A stretch of 64,000 nucleotides of DNA from assembly GCF_000496075.1 (NCBI RefSeq), contig NZ_AWXZ01000039.1:248001-312000 (forward strand). The letters are read 5' to 3'. A program made the translations under genes and the position numbers. The notes beneath the pieces were generated by a model. That model did not search any database, had not been told where the DNA came from, and worked only from the letters and a program-made list of their open reading frames with translations. Positions 1 to 8,609 of this stretch are shown here, one piece after another; within the stretch, counting starts at the first letter, position 1; each line of letters begins with the position of its first letter. This DNA is from Lutibaculum baratangense AMV1. Its GTDB lineage: Bacteria; Pseudomonadota; Alphaproteobacteria; Rhizobiales; Tepidamorphaceae.

Positions 1-373
1 TCCTGTAGGCGGCGAGCGCTTCCCGGATCGCGGATTCCGACTTCACCGGGTGCATGTAGAGCAGCTCCGACGACGGTGCCGCCGCCCGTGCCATGCGGAA
101 CTCCGAGGGTGCCGCGACGTCGAATGCCGATATGCCGGTATCGGCGAGCGTGTTGAGCACAAGCGGATGAGGGTTCGTCTTGACGGCGTAGGCGGTCTTG
201 CCGCGGAAGGTCGTCGCGAAGCTCTTCGCGTCCGCGACCAGAGCCGCGGGCCTGAAGAGGTAGACCGGCATATCCGGCCAGAGCGTCTCGACGACGCCGC
301 GCGCGTTGGAGAACTTCGGCAGCCCGCTCCCGCGGATGGCAGGAGGTGCCGTTTTCGTGGGTGCGTCCGTCAT
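1..373 (-). CDS. Type III PLP-dependent decarboxylase (ornithine/lysine/diaminopimelate decarboxylase family), N-terminal part
   Basis: Reading the minus strand from an ATG at 373 gives 124 codons that run off the left edge of the window. The fragment opens with about 30 residues of leader and then a TIM-barrel segment with YAVKTNPHPLVL, where the lysine in AVKTN is the Schiff-base lysine of alanine-racemase-fold decarboxylases. FDVAAPSEF follows, as in ornithine decarboxylases. Such enzymes decarboxylate a basic amino acid in polyamine or lysine metabolism. The C-terminal barrel that would separate ornithine, lysine and diaminopimelate specificity lies outside, so the substrate is open. Confidence 0.8.
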   Translation of the reverse strand, partial: MTDAPTKTAPPAIRGSGLPKFSNARGVVETLWPDMPVYLFRPAALVADAKSFATTFRGKTAYAVKTNPHPLVLNTLADTGISAFDVAAPSEFRMARAAAPSSELLYMHPVKSESAIREALAAYR

Positions 374-525
374 GTCCTCCTGCCTGATCTATGTCATCTC
401 GAAGGGCGGCGAGAGCGGCGTCACACCAAGCGACAGGCGCCTCGTCCGTTCCCCGGCCCAGAGCGGGATGAGGAAAAGTGGGGACCGGTTTTCCGCGCGC
501 ATCCCGCTCCGAACCGCAACGTGAT

Positions 526-1185
526 CTAGCGAGCCGGAATCCCGGGCACGGCGATCGAGCCGACGCGGCAGGATCGCCTGTCGACCTCCGGGCATGGCCG
601 GAAGGCGAGCTGTTTCGTCAGGCAGATGCGGACCTCGTCGAGGCGTTGCCGCTCGCAGGTCACCGCGATGCCGTCCGGACGCAGGCCTGGATTGGCGCGG
701 ATGAAAGCCTCCTCGATCGCCTGGGGCGAGCCTGCCGAGCGCTGCATCGCATCAGTCAGCGAGGGCGGGATGGCGATCCGGTTCCAGGCCAGTCGCGCGA
801 GGCGGAAATACCCTTCGGGCGTGAGGCCGGAGCAGCTGCCGTGCTTTTCCCATTCGTGGCGGATCAGCCGCTCGCTCGGCGTGAGGTCGAGACTGTCGCG
901 CACGACCTGTGCCGGCACGCGCTCGGGCCTGGCCTGGCAGTACTCGGGATAGCCTCGCTCATATTGCGGCCACAGCCCGTGGACGATGAATCCGCGCCGG
1001 CGGCCGACGCCGCACTGCAGATTGTCGGCCGGAGAAGCCGTCTCGCAATAGGTCGGCGACCAGGAGAGGGAGAGGACGTAGAAGTCGAAGTCGCCGGCCC
1101 GGTTGATCACACGGCCCTGTGCGTGTCCCGGAGAGGCCGCGAGCAGGAGCCCGATCGCCGCGGCGAGGAGGGCGATCGGCCGCAT
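526..1185 (-). CDS. Secreted ribonuclease T2 family protein
   Basis: The 219-residue product starts with a typical signal peptide (MRPIALLAAAIGLLLAASPGHAQ), so the enzyme is exported. Both RNase T2 signatures are present: FIVHGLWPQ (CAS I, first catalytic His) and HEWEKHGSC (CAS II, Glu/His/Lys/His). About eight cysteines could form disulfides in the periplasm. The family cuts RNA through a 2',3'-cyclic phosphate. The start at 1185 was chosen because a longer frame upstream lacks a signal peptide and runs into the preceding gene. It begins 8 nt after the stop of the small secreted protein at 1194-1655, so the two are probably one operon. Confidence 0.88.
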   Translation of the reverse strand: MRPIALLAAAIGLLLAASPGHAQGRVINRAGDFDFYVLSLSWSPTYCETASPADNLQCGVGRRRGFIVHGLWPQYERGYPEYCQARPERVPAQVVRDSLDLTPSERLIRHEWEKHGSCSGLTPEGYFRLARLAWNRIAIPPSLTDAMQRSAGSPQAIEEAFIRANPGLRPDGIAVTCERQRLDEVRICLTKQLAFRPCPEVDRRSCRVGSIAVPGIPAR

Positions 1186-1193
1186 GAAACGCA

Positions 1194-1655
1194 CTACGGC
1201 CGCAGCATCCGGCATGCCGGAGCGTAGGCCATGTGCTCGTCGAAGCCGGCGACGCAGAACTGCAAGCCCCAACCGACGCCGGCGAAGCCCTGCTCGCTGC
1301 GCAGCCAGTAGGTCACGTCGTGCCGTGACCCGTCGGAGAGGTAGGCGGTGGCGTTGCAGTAGCGCGTCGCGATGAGCGGCGGATCCCACTGGTTCGTGGC
1401 GACCTCGCGGGCATAGACGACGTCGTTCATCAGGACCGCCGGGCTCCAGTACTCCTTCCGGTTCTGGTTGAACCGCTCGACGATCCGCGCCGCGACCTTG
1501 GGGTCGTCGCAGGCTGGCCCGGCCCAGGGGGCCACGCGGTCGGTCGAGTAGAGGAAATCGCGGTTCTCGGTGCCCCAGCCCCAGGCGCCGGCCGGGCCGG
1601 CGGCAAGCAGGATCGCCAGGACGGCGACAGGCAGAACCCGGCTCAGGACGTGCAT
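1194..1655 (-). CDS. Small secreted protein of unknown function upstream of RNase T2
   Basis: A 153-residue protein beginning [26 protein letters not shown], a clear Sec signal peptide, with GGAGAAGG just upstream. The mature part of about 128 residues contains four cysteines (in PACDDP, RYCNAT, QFCVAG, PACRML) and many aromatic residues. I do not recognise a family. It is first in a two-gene unit with the RNase T2 gene, so a link in the periplasm (co-secreted partner, inhibitor or structural protein) is possible but only inferred from position. Confidence 0.75.
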   Translation of the reverse strand: MHVLSRVLPVAVLAILLAAGPAGAWGWGTENRDFLYSTDRVAPWAGPACDDPKVAARIVERFNQNRKEYWSPAVLMNDVVYAREVATNQWDPPLIATRYCNATAYLSDGSRHDVTYWLRSEQGFAGVGWGLQFCVAGFDEHMAYAPACRMLRP

Positions 1656-1744
1656 CTCGACCTTCTCCACGACTGTTTGCCGCGGAGAGTGCCGGTGGGG
1701 CGTCGGGGGGTCAAGAGCGCCGCGGCCACAGGGGCGCGGCCGTG

Positions 1745-2413
1745 CTAGCGGAACGTGTAGGTCACGCCGGCGCGGACGGTGTGGCTGTCGAACTCGCTCT
1801 TGAAGGGTGTGCCGCCGATCTCGCCCGACTTCGATCCGAGGTCGGTGTAGAGATATTCCGCCCGTGCCGTGAAGTTGTCCGTCAGCGGCATTTCCACGCC
1901 TGCACCGAGCGTCCACCCGAATTCGGTGGAGCTGTCGGAGCCGGCAGGGGTCGAAACCTCCACGTCGCCGACCGCGAGACCACCGGTGCCGTAGACCATC
2001 GCGCTGTCGAACGCGTAGCCGACGCGGCCGCGGAGCGTCGAGAACCAGTCGTTGTCGCTGGTCACCGGCACACCGGCCACGACCGAGGTCGAATCGCCGG
2101 TGGCGAAGTTCACGTCGCCTTCGATGCCGTAGACGAGCCGGTCGGACTGGAACGCGATGCCGCCGATCACGCCGCCGGTGAAGCCCGTTTCCTCGCTGCC
2201 GGCGCCGGCCGTCCCGAACACCGTGTCGAAGTTGCTCCACCGCCCGCCGGCGGTCACGCCGACATAGGGGCCGGAAAAGTCGGGTGTCGAGAAGTCGTAG
2301 GCGACGGGTGCGGGCGGTGTCACGGGGATGTAGGTGTCTGCGGCACGAGCGTGCCCGGCCGCGGCGAGCACCGCCGCCGCGAGAGCAAGTCGGGCAAACA
2401 TCCTGGTCTTCAT
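1745..2413 (-). CDS. Omp25/Omp31-like outer membrane beta-barrel protein
   Basis: 222 residues: a signal peptide ending HARAA, a short proline-rich linker, then [17 protein letters not shown], which opens an eight-strand OmpA-like barrel. Alternating strands continue to the end ([11 protein letters not shown]), as in Brucella/rhizobial Omp25 and Omp31. The start at 2413 has GGAGG in front of it; an upstream in-frame ATG at 2434 would add seven residues before the signal peptide and is less likely. It should sit in the outer membrane as a small structural barrel. The upstream region shares a sequence block with that of the porin at 24.7 kb. Confidence 0.85.
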   Translation of the reverse strand: MKTRMFARLALAAAVLAAAGHARAADTYIPVTPPAPVAYDFSTPDFSGPYVGVTAGGRWSNFDTVFGTAGAGSEETGFTGGVIGGIAFQSDRLVYGIEGDVNFATGDSTSVVAGVPVTSDNDWFSTLRGRVGYAFDSAMVYGTGGLAVGDVEVSTPAGSDSSTEFGWTLGAGVEMPLTDNFTARAEYLYTDLGSKSGEIGGTPFKSEFDSHTVRAGVTYTFR

Positions 2414-2776
2414 CCGATCCTCCACACCGGTCATCCGGCATGCACCGTACTAAGGTGGCCCCGGTCGCGGGCCGCCACAAGTCCCCGCATCATCTTCGCT
2501 CGCATTCGTGAACGAAGCATCCTCCGGATACGGGGCGGATGTCCTCGCGCCCTGTGTAGGAAATGTGGCAGAAGCGGTCGAGGTCCCCTGGGGCCGGTGA
2601 TCCTGATGTCTCTGTGGGCTTCGGGCCACAGTCGCTGCCGTGCCGCCGTCCCTCGTCCGGCCAGCGAGACTTCCGGTCGGCAAGGCAGACGCCTATCTAT
2701 GGCGGGGAAGGGCGAGACCCCCCTTCGAACCCCGCAGCCTCGACACCGAAGAGCGACCGGAGCAGGTTCCTTCCGG
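2414..2776. other. Gene-free stretch between divergent omp and uvrC
   Basis: No convincing gene. It must hold the promoters of the minus-strand omp gene and plus-strand uvrC. A stem-loop with a UUCG-type loop lies at 2612-2631 (CTGTGG/CCACAG), and a block shared with the porin upstream region lies at 2550-2576. Confidence 0.6.
2550..2576 (-). promoter_or_regulatory. Block shared with the porin upstream region (copy A)
   Basis: Read on the minus strand, towards the omp gene, this holds CGCTTCTGCCACA, three bases, then CCTACACAGGG. The first block recurs exactly and the second at 9 of 11 positions at 24451-24480, in the same orientation towards the porin gene. GTCGACC-like bases just upstream could be a -35 element at 17 nt from TACACA. 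Promoter function is inferred. Confidence 0.35.
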
Positions 2777-4678
2777 ATGAATGCCGATTCCACATCCGAC
2801 GCGGCCACGGCGCCCGCCCTCAAGGGGCCGGGCGTGATCGCCGACTTCGTGACCAGGCTTCCGAAGGGCCCGGGCGTCTACCGAATGCTGAACGAGGAGG
2901 GCGAGGTCCTCTATGTCGGCAAGGCACGCAACCTGAAGGCGCGCGTCTCGAACTACGCGAGGTTCGGCGGCCAGTCGAACCGTATCGCCCGGATGATCTC
3001 CGAGACGGCGGGCATGGAGTTCGTCTCCACCCGCACGGAGACCGAGGCGCTGCTGCTCGAGGCGAACCTGATCAAGCGCCTCAGGCCGCGGTTCAACGTG
3101 CTGATGCGCGACGACAAGTCGTTCCCGTACATCCTGATCACCCGCGACCACGAGGCGCCGCAGATCGTGAAGCATCGCGGCGCGCGCAACCGGAAGGGCG
3201 ACTATTTCGGGCCGTTCGCGTCGGCCGGCGCGGTGAACCGGACGCTGAACGCGTTGCAGCGGGCCTTTCTCCTGCGCTCGTGCACCGACAGCGTCTACGA
3301 GAGCCGGACGCGGCCGTGCCTCCTCTTCCAGATCAAGCGCTGCTCCGGGCCGTGCACGGGGGAGATCTCCCCGGCCGACTACGGAAAGCTCGTCGAAGAG
3401 GCGGAGGCCTTCCTCTCCGGCAAGTCCGGCGCGGTGCGGCAGGACCTCTCCGAGCTGATGGAGGCTGCGTCCCGCGCCATGGAATTCGAGCGCGCGGCCG
3501 TCTATCGCGACCGCCTGTCCGCGCTCAGTCATGTGCAGGGCCACCAGGGCGTCAACCCGAAGGGCGTGGAGGAGGCCGACGTCTTCGCCGTCCACCAGGA
3601 GGGCGGGCAGAGCTGCGTCCAGGTCTTCTTCTTCCGCACCGGCCAGAACTGGGGCAATCGCGCCTACTTCCCGAAGGCCGACAAGTCCTTCGGCCCCGAG
3701 GAGGTGCTGGAGAGCTTCGTCGCCCAGTTCTACGACGACAAGCAGCCGCCGCGCCTCGTGCTCCTTTCGCATGACCTGGAGGACGAGGCCCTGATGGCCG
3801 AGGCGCTCGCGACCCGCGCGGGCCGGAAGGTCGAGGTGGCGACGCCGAAGCGGGGTGAGAAGCGCGAGCTCGTGGAGCACGCGCTGTCGAACGCGAAGGA
3901 GGCGCTGGGCCGCCGGCTCGCGGAATCGGCGTCGCAGGGCAGGCTGCTCGACGGCCTTGCCGACACGCTCGGCCTCGAGGGGCGTCCCGAGCGGATCGAG
4001 GTCTACGACAACAGCCACATCATGGGCACCAATCCTGTCGGCGCGATGATCGTCATGGGCGAGGAGGGGTTCGCGAAGGGGCAGTACCGGAAATTCAACA
4101 TCAAATCGGCGGCGCTGACCCCCGGCGACGACTACGCCATGATGCGCGAGGTCCTGACGCGCCGCTTCTCGCGGCTCGTGAAGGAGCGCGAAGAGGGCGT
4201 GAGCGACAAGGGGGAGGACGTGCCGGAGCCGGATCTCGTGGTGATCGACGGCGGCCCGGGCCAGCTCGCGGCGGCGCGGGAGGTGATGGTCGAGCTGGGC
4301 GTCGACGACATACCCGTGATCTCGGTGGCGAAGGGGCCGGACCGCGATGCCGGGCTCGAGACGTTCCACATGCCGGGCCGGGAGCCCTTCAAGCTGCCGC
4401 CCCGCGACCCCGTGCTCTACTTCATCCAGCGCATGCGCGACGAGGCGCACCGATTCGCGATCGGATCCCACCGGGCGCGGCGGAAGAAGGCGATGGGGCA
4501 GAACCCGCTCGACGAGATCGCCGGCATCGGCCCGACCCGAAAGCGCGCGCTGCTGCACCATTTCGGCTCTGCGAAGGCCGTGAGCCGGGCGGCGCTGGAG
4601 GACCTGCAGGCCGCGCCGGGCATCAGCTCCGCCATGGCCCGGCAGATCTACGATCATTTCCACGAGCGGCGGGATTGA
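2777..4678 (+). CDS. uvrC: Excinuclease ABC subunit C
   Basis: 633 residues, normal for UvrC. It makes the two incisions around UvrAB-marked lesions in nucleotide excision repair. Domains in order: GIY-YIG nuclease at about 28-105 ([22 protein letters not shown]), cysteine cluster near 180-195, UVR motif at about 223-250 ([14 protein letters not shown]), RNase H-like 5' nuclease beginning near 406 ([20 protein letters not shown]), and tandem helix-hairpin-helix at 578-633 ([16 protein letters not shown]). The ATG at 2777 was chosen because the frame upstream (open back to 1742) has no UvrC character and overlaps omp. The long reverse-strand frames here are shadows. Confidence 0.97.
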   Translation: MNADSTSDAATAPALKGPGVIADFVTRLPKGPGVYRMLNEEGEVLYVGKARNLKARVSNYARFGGQSNRIARMISETAGMEFVSTRTETEALLLEANLIKRLRPRFNVLMRDDKSFPYILITRDHEAPQIVKHRGARNRKGDYFGPFASAGAVNRTLNALQRAFLLRSCTDSVYESRTRPCLLFQIKRCSGPCTGEISPADYGKLVEEAEAFLSGKSGAVRQDLSELMEAASRAMEFERAAVYRDRLSALSHVQGHQGVNPKGVEEADVFAVHQEGGQSCVQVFFFRTGQNWGNRAYFPKADKSFGPEEVLESFVAQFYDDKQPPRLVLLSHDLEDEALMAEALATRAGRKVEVATPKRGEKRELVEHALSNAKEALGRRLAESASQGRLLDGLADTLGLEGRPERIEVYDNSHIMGTNPVGAMIVMGEEGFAKGQYRKFNIKSAALTPGDDYAMMREVLTRRFSRLVKEREEGVSDKGEDVPEPDLVVIDGGPGQLAAAREVMVELGVDDIPVISVAKGPDRDAGLETFHMPGREPFKLPPRDPVLYFIQRMRDEAHRFAIGSHRARRKKAMGQNPLDEIAGIGPTRKRALLHHFGSAKAVSRAALEDLQAAPGISSAMARQIYDHFHERRD

Positions 4679-4750
4679 ACGCGTGAGCCGTTGCAGTGTT
4701 GTCGTGGGCGTGGTGAAAGCTAGCGGTCCGAACCCTACCGGATCTTGATC

Positions 4751-5362
4751 ATGGTGACGAACGAAGCGAGCGGACGTGACGCGAGGTCGAAGTCCCACGC
4801 GCTGGCGCTGCCGAACCTCCTGACCTATGGACGCGTCGCCGCGGTGCCGGCGGTGGGGGCGTGCTTCTATATCGACGGCTTCGTCGGCAACTGGATCGCG
4901 CTCGGCCTGTTCGTCACGGCCAGCATCACCGACTTCTTCGACGGCTACCTCGCGCGCGCCTGGCAGCAGCAGAGCGCGCTCGGCAGGATGCTCGATCCGA
5001 TCGCGGACAAGCTGCTCGTCGCGGTGGCGCTGATGACGCTCGTCGCAGACCGCACGATAGGGGCATGGTCGCTGCCGGCGGCGATCGTCATCCTGTCGCG
5101 CGAGGTGCTCGTGTCGGGCCTGCGCGAGTTCCTGGCGGAGCTGCACGTGAGCGTGCCGGTCAGCCAGCTCGCCAAGTGGAAGACGACGGCGCAGATGGTG
5201 GCGATCGGCGTGTTGCTGGCCGGCCCAGCCGGGGAGGCCGTGATGCCGGGACTGACCTTCATCGGCCGGACGTTGCTTTGGATCTCCGCCATACTCACCA
5301 TCTACACGGGATGGGACTATCTGAGGGCGGCCATCCGCCACGCCATCGGAGAGGACAGTTGA
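4751..5362 (+). CDS. pgsA: CDP-diacylglycerol--glycerol-3-phosphate 3-phosphatidyltransferase
   Basis: 203 residues with about five hydrophobic segments. The CDP-alcohol phosphotransferase signature D-G-x2-A-R-x8-G-x3-D-x3-D is complete (FDGYLARA, GRMLDPIADK). The enzyme makes phosphatidylglycerol phosphate in the inner membrane, the committed step to phosphatidylglycerol and cardiolipin. The start is ATG 4751 (GTG 4754 is also possible; the ribosome site is weak). Its stop codon overlaps the TTG start of moaD. uvrC followed by pgsA-moaD-moaE is a common alphaproteobacterial order. Confidence 0.95.
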   Translation: MVTNEASGRDARSKSHALALPNLLTYGRVAAVPAVGACFYIDGFVGNWIALGLFVTASITDFFDGYLARAWQQQSALGRMLDPIADKLLVAVALMTLVADRTIGAWSLPAAIVILSREVLVSGLREFLAELHVSVPVSQLAKWKTTAQMVAIGVLLAGPAGEAVMPGLTFIGRTLLWISAILTIYTGWDYLRAAIRHAIGEDS

Positions 5363-5610
5363 AGATTCGCTACTTCGCCTGGCTGCGCGAGCGCACCGGC
5401 ATCGCCGAGGAGGAGGTGAGGGTGCCGGACGAGGTGCAGACCGTGTCCGGGCTCGTCGCCTGGCTGTCGAGCCGCGGCGAGAACTATGCCTATGCCTTCG
5501 AGAATCCCGAGATCGTGCGCGTCGCGGTCGATCGGGTGCATGCGAAGGAGGACCGGCCGATCAGCGGCGCCTCCGAGGTCGCCTTCTTCCCGCCGATGAC
5601 GGGGGGCTGA
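5359..5610 (+). CDS. moaD: Molybdopterin synthase small subunit MoaD
   Basis: 83 residues of ubiquitin-like fold (KIRYFAWLRERTG at the front, EVAFFPPMTGG at the end). The terminal Gly-Gly is the site that is adenylated and thiocarboxylated to carry sulfur for molybdopterin. The start is a TTG at 5359 overlapping the pgsA stop as TTGA, with GGAGAGGA in front, which implies translational coupling. No ATG in this frame gives a full-length protein. It is followed after one base by moaE, its partner. Confidence 0.93.
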   Translation: MKIRYFAWLRERTGIAEEEVRVPDEVQTVSGLVAWLSSRGENYAYAFENPEIVRVAVDRVHAKEDRPISGASEVAFFPPMTGG

Positions 5611-5611
5611 C

Positions 5612-6082
5612 ATGGATGCCGGCCTTCTTCCGCCGTTCCGGGTGCGCATAGCACTCGAACGCTTCGATCCGGCAGCGGAAGTGGCCTGGCTGCATGAGCT
5701 CGATGGCGCCGGGGCCGTGGTCTCCTTCACAGGCCTCTGCCGCAGCGAGGCGGGACGGCTCCAGGGGCTCGAGCTCGAGCATTTTCCCGGCATGGCGGAG
5801 GAGGAGATCGGTCGCGTGGTCACCGAGGCCTGCGGCCGCTGGCCGCTGCTCGGCGTCCATGCCGTCCACCGGGCGGGGCAGGTACTGGCCGGCGAGGAGA
5901 TCGTGGTCGTGGGAACCGCCTCCGCGCACCGCCGCGCCGCCTTCGAGGCGGCGGAGTTCGTGATGGACTGGCTGAAGACGAGCGCGCCCTTCTGGAAGCG
6001 CGAGATCCTGGAGCACGGCGCCCCCGGCGAGTGGATCGCGGCGAAGGACATTGACGACGAGGCCGCCGAGAGGTGGCGCTGA
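5612..6082 (+). CDS. moaE: Molybdopterin synthase catalytic subunit MoaE
   Basis: 156 residues. It pairs with MoaD to convert cyclic pyranopterin monophosphate to molybdopterin. Seen here: GAVVSFTGLCR near the N-terminus, LELEHFPGMAEEEI, the HRAGQVLAGEEIVVVGTAS core strand, and the catalytic lysine region APFWKREILE. The ATG lies one base after the moaD stop. The rest of the molybdenum cofactor pathway is not in this window. Confidence 0.96.
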   Translation: MDAGLLPPFRVRIALERFDPAAEVAWLHELDGAGAVVSFTGLCRSEAGRLQGLELEHFPGMAEEEIGRVVTEACGRWPLLGVHAVHRAGQVLAGEEIVVVGTASAHRRAAFEAAEFVMDWLKTSAPFWKREILEHGAPGEWIAAKDIDDEAAERWR

Positions 6083-6203
6083 GTTCCTCGGCCATGTGCT
6101 GAGGGCATGGCAGCCTCCGCGTCCTCCTTCCGGCTGGCGCGAGCGTTGTCCGGGGCTATCTTCCCCGTTTCAGAAGCCGCCTCCAGAGAGCGTTCCTAGA
6201 CTC

Positions 6204-7442
6204 ATGTCGATATTCCGTCCGACCGCAGCCATGCGGTCCGCCCCCGGCTTCCCAGAATTCGTGGCGATGATCGCCAGCATGATGGCGCTCACAGCGCTCT
6301 CGATCGACGTCATGCTGCCGGCCCTGCCCCAGATCGAGAGCGAGTTCGACGTCGGGGGGGCGAACAACCAGCAGCTCGTCGTCACGCTCTACGTGCTCGG
6401 ATTCGCCGCCGGGCAGCTCTTCTACGGGCCGTTGTCCGATCGGTTCGGGCGCAAGCCGGTGCTGCTCGGGGGCCTGCTCCTCTACGCGGCGGCGTCGGTC
6501 ATGTGCATGCTCGCCCACACGTTCGAGCTCCTTCTCGCCGCGCGCTTCCTCCAGGGCATCGCCAACGCCTCGCCCCGCATCATCGCGATCGCCGTCGTGC
6601 GCGACATCTATGGCGGGCGGCGGATGGCGGAGGTCATGTCCTTCGTCATGATGGTGTTCATCATCGTGCCGGTGATCGCGCCGTCGATCGGCGGGGCCTT
6701 CCTGATGATCGGCAGCTGGCACCTGATCTTCGGCGCGCTGGCCGTCATCTCGCTGGCCGTGCTCGTCTGGACGACGCTTCGGCTCGGCGAGACGCGGCCG
6801 CCCGAGAGCCGCGAGCCCCTCTCGGTCGCGTGGCTGGTGAAGGCGTTCGGCGAGACGCTGTCGAACCGCCAGACCCTCGGCTACACGCTGGCGATCGGGA
6901 CGATTTTCGGGTCGATGATGAGCTACATCAACTCCGCCCAGCAGGTCTTCATGGAGGTCTATGGCGCGGGCGCCTGGTTTCCGGTGCTGTTCGGCGCCGT
7001 GGCGGGGGCGCTCGCGGTGGCCTCCTTCGTCAACAGCCGTCTCGTGGTCCGGGTCGGCATGCGCCGCCTGTCGCATGCGGCCCTGGTCGGCTTCACGGCG
7101 ACGGCGATCGTCCACCTCGCCGTCTATTTCCTCCTCGGCCCGCCGTCGCTCTGGCTCTTCGTGATCCTGATGGCGATCGGCCTCTTCTGCTTCGGCTTCG
7201 TGATGCCGAACTTCAACGCGCTCGCCATGGAGCCGATGGGGCACATCGCGGGCACCGCGTCCTCCTTCGTCGGGGCCGTCATGACGGGACTTGCCGCGGC
7301 GCTAGGCTGGTACGTGGGCCAGCACTATGACGGCACGATCGTGCCCCTCGTCACGGGCTTCGCCGCTTTCGGGATCGCGAGCCTGGCGATCGTGGCCTTC
7401 ACCGAGCGTGGGCGCCTGTTCGGCGTGGGCTCCGGGCAATGA
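6204..7442 (+). CDS. Bcr/CflA-type multidrug efflux MFS transporter
   Basis: 412 residues and about 12 membrane segments. The first helix region reads ALTALSIDVMLPALPQIE, typical of the Bcr/CflA drug:H+ antiporters, and the MFS loop 2-3 motif is GPLSDRFGRKPVLLGG. The start at 6204 was chosen over upstream in-frame codons overlapping moaE, because the protein then begins just before the first membrane helix. It ends before a shared terminator with the convergent ilvE. The substrate is unknown. Confidence 0.88.
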   Translation: MSIFRPTAAMRSAPGFPEFVAMIASMMALTALSIDVMLPALPQIESEFDVGGANNQQLVVTLYVLGFAAGQLFYGPLSDRFGRKPVLLGGLLLYAAASVMCMLAHTFELLLAARFLQGIANASPRIIAIAVVRDIYGGRRMAEVMSFVMMVFIIVPVIAPSIGGAFLMIGSWHLIFGALAVISLAVLVWTTLRLGETRPPESREPLSVAWLVKAFGETLSNRQTLGYTLAIGTIFGSMMSYINSAQQVFMEVYGAGAWFPVLFGAVAGALAVASFVNSRLVVRVGMRRLSHAALVGFTATAIVHLAVYFLLGPPSLWLFVILMAIGLFCFGFVMPNFNALAMEPMGHIAGTASSFVGAVMTGLAAALGWYVGQHYDGTIVPLVTGFAAFGIASLAIVAFTERGRLFGVGSGQ

Positions 7443-7446
7443 GAAA

Positions 7447-7471
7447 GGGCGGGAGATCATCTCTCCCGCCC
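7447..7471. terminator. Bidirectional terminator between MFS gene and ilvE
   Basis: A perfect 10-bp stem (GGGCGGGAGA, 7447-7456, with TCTCCCGCCC, 7462-7471) and a five-base loop, between two convergent genes ending at 7442 and 7501. Weak T runs flank it. Confidence 0.8.
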
Positions 7472-7500
7472 CTCTGAAATGTCGGCCAACCAGATGCCGG

Positions 7501-8406
7501 TCAGGCGGACGCGGCCATCGGCGACATCTCGGCCCGCGGCTGGACCTCGGCCAGGTAGTCCTCCATCAGCGTCTTCGTGATCTCCCCCGGGACGAAGCCG
7601 TAGGGGCCGATCTCGGAGACCGGGGTCACCTCAGCCGCCGTCCCGCAGATGAAGCACTCGGAGAGGTCGTTCATCTCCTCTGGCATGATGTGGCGCTCGA
7701 TCAGCTCGTAGCCGCGGCGACGGGCGAGATCGATCACCGTGCGGCGCGTGATCCCGTCGAGGAAGCAGTCGGGCGTCGGCGTGTGGATCACGCCGTCCTT
7801 CACGAAGAACACGTTGGCGCCTGTCGCCTCCGCCACGTAGCCGCGCCAGTCGAGCATCAGCGCATCGGCGTAACCCTTCCGCTCGGCCGCATGCTTCGAC
7901 AGCGTGCAGATCATGTAGAGCCCCGCCGCTTTCGACTTGGCGGGCGCGGTCGCCGGATCCGGCCTGCGCCACTGCGCGAGGTCGAGCCGGATGCCCTTCA
8001 GCCGCTGCGCCGGGTCGAAGTAGGACGGCCACTCCCAGGCCGCGATGGCGAGGTGGATCGAGTTGTGCTGTGCGGACACGCCCATCATCTCGCTGCCGCG
8101 CCAGGCGATCGGCCTGACATAGCCGTCGACGAGGTGGTTCGCGGCCAGGACCTCCTCGCATGCCCTGTTGATATCCTCGACGGAGTAGGGGATGTCGAAG
8201 CCGAGGATCTCGGCGGAAGCGCGCAGGCGGCGCGTGTGCTCGTCGAGCTTGAAGATGCGCCCGCCATAGGCGCGCTCGCCCTCGAAGACGGCGCTGGCAT
8301 AGTGCAGGCCGTGGGTCAGTACGTGGAGCTTCGCGTCCGCCCACGCCACCATCTCGCCATCGAACCAGATGACGCCGTCGCGCTGATCGAAGGGTAGACC
8401 GGACAT
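7501..8406 (-). CDS. ilvE: Branched-chain amino acid aminotransferase
   Basis: 301 residues of class IV PLP aminotransferase. It moves the amino group between glutamate and the keto acids of Leu, Ile and Val. Seen: the N-terminal WFDGEMV, HGLHYASAVFEG, the PLP lysine region in the middle (KSKAAGLYM), VAEATGANVFFV, and the C-terminal CFICGTAAEVTPV. It is divergent from the petP-like regulator, an order kept in many Hyphomicrobiales. The intergenic region holds two inverted repeats. Confidence 0.94.
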   Translation of the reverse strand: MSGLPFDQRDGVIWFDGEMVAWADAKLHVLTHGLHYASAVFEGERAYGGRIFKLDEHTRRLRASAEILGFDIPYSVEDINRACEEVLAANHLVDGYVRPIAWRGSEMMGVSAQHNSIHLAIAAWEWPSYFDPAQRLKGIRLDLAQWRRPDPATAPAKSKAAGLYMICTLSKHAAERKGYADALMLDWRGYVAEATGANVFFVKDGVIHTPTPDCFLDGITRRTVIDLARRRGYELIERHIMPEEMNDLSECFICGTAAEVTPVSEIGPYGFVPGEITKTLMEDYLAEVQPRAEMSPMAASA

Positions 8407-8461
8407 CCCAAAGCTCCTTGTGGTCCCATGTGAATCGGCCTCCGGCCGCGCTTTGCCACCT

Positions 8462-8476
8462 TACCCGAGTGGGGTA
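8462..8476. promoter_or_regulatory. Inverted repeat between ilvE and petP-like gene
   Basis: TACCC-N5-GGGTA, 56 nt upstream of the ilvE start. Position fits an operator or a core-promoter overlap for ilvE; the binding protein is unknown. Confidence 0.3.
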
Positions 8477-8588
8477 TGTTCGCGCTCGAATGGACCGGGC
8501 CGCCGCAGATCTTGATCTCGGTTCGCGCGTACCGCGCGCGATGGATTGTTTCGTCGGCAGCCTTGCTTTCGTAACAATCGGAAAAATA

Positions 8589-8609
8589 TATGTCAACATG
8601 ACTGACATA
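8589..8609. promoter_or_regulatory. Palindrome over the petP-like start codon (candidate MarR operator)
   Basis: TATGTCA (8589-8595), 7 nt, TGACATA (8603-8609), a perfect 7-bp inverted repeat in an AT-rich patch. The proposed ATG 8598 of the MarR gene lies in its centre. Size and symmetry suit a MarR dimer, so autoregulation is likely but inferred. Confidence 0.5.

Noticed and set aside
2693-5341. 882-codon open frame on the minus strand opposite uvrC
   Set aside because: Antisense shadow of high-GC third-position bias; composition is Arg/Ala/His-rich with no domain, while the plus strand encodes complete UvrC and PgsA.
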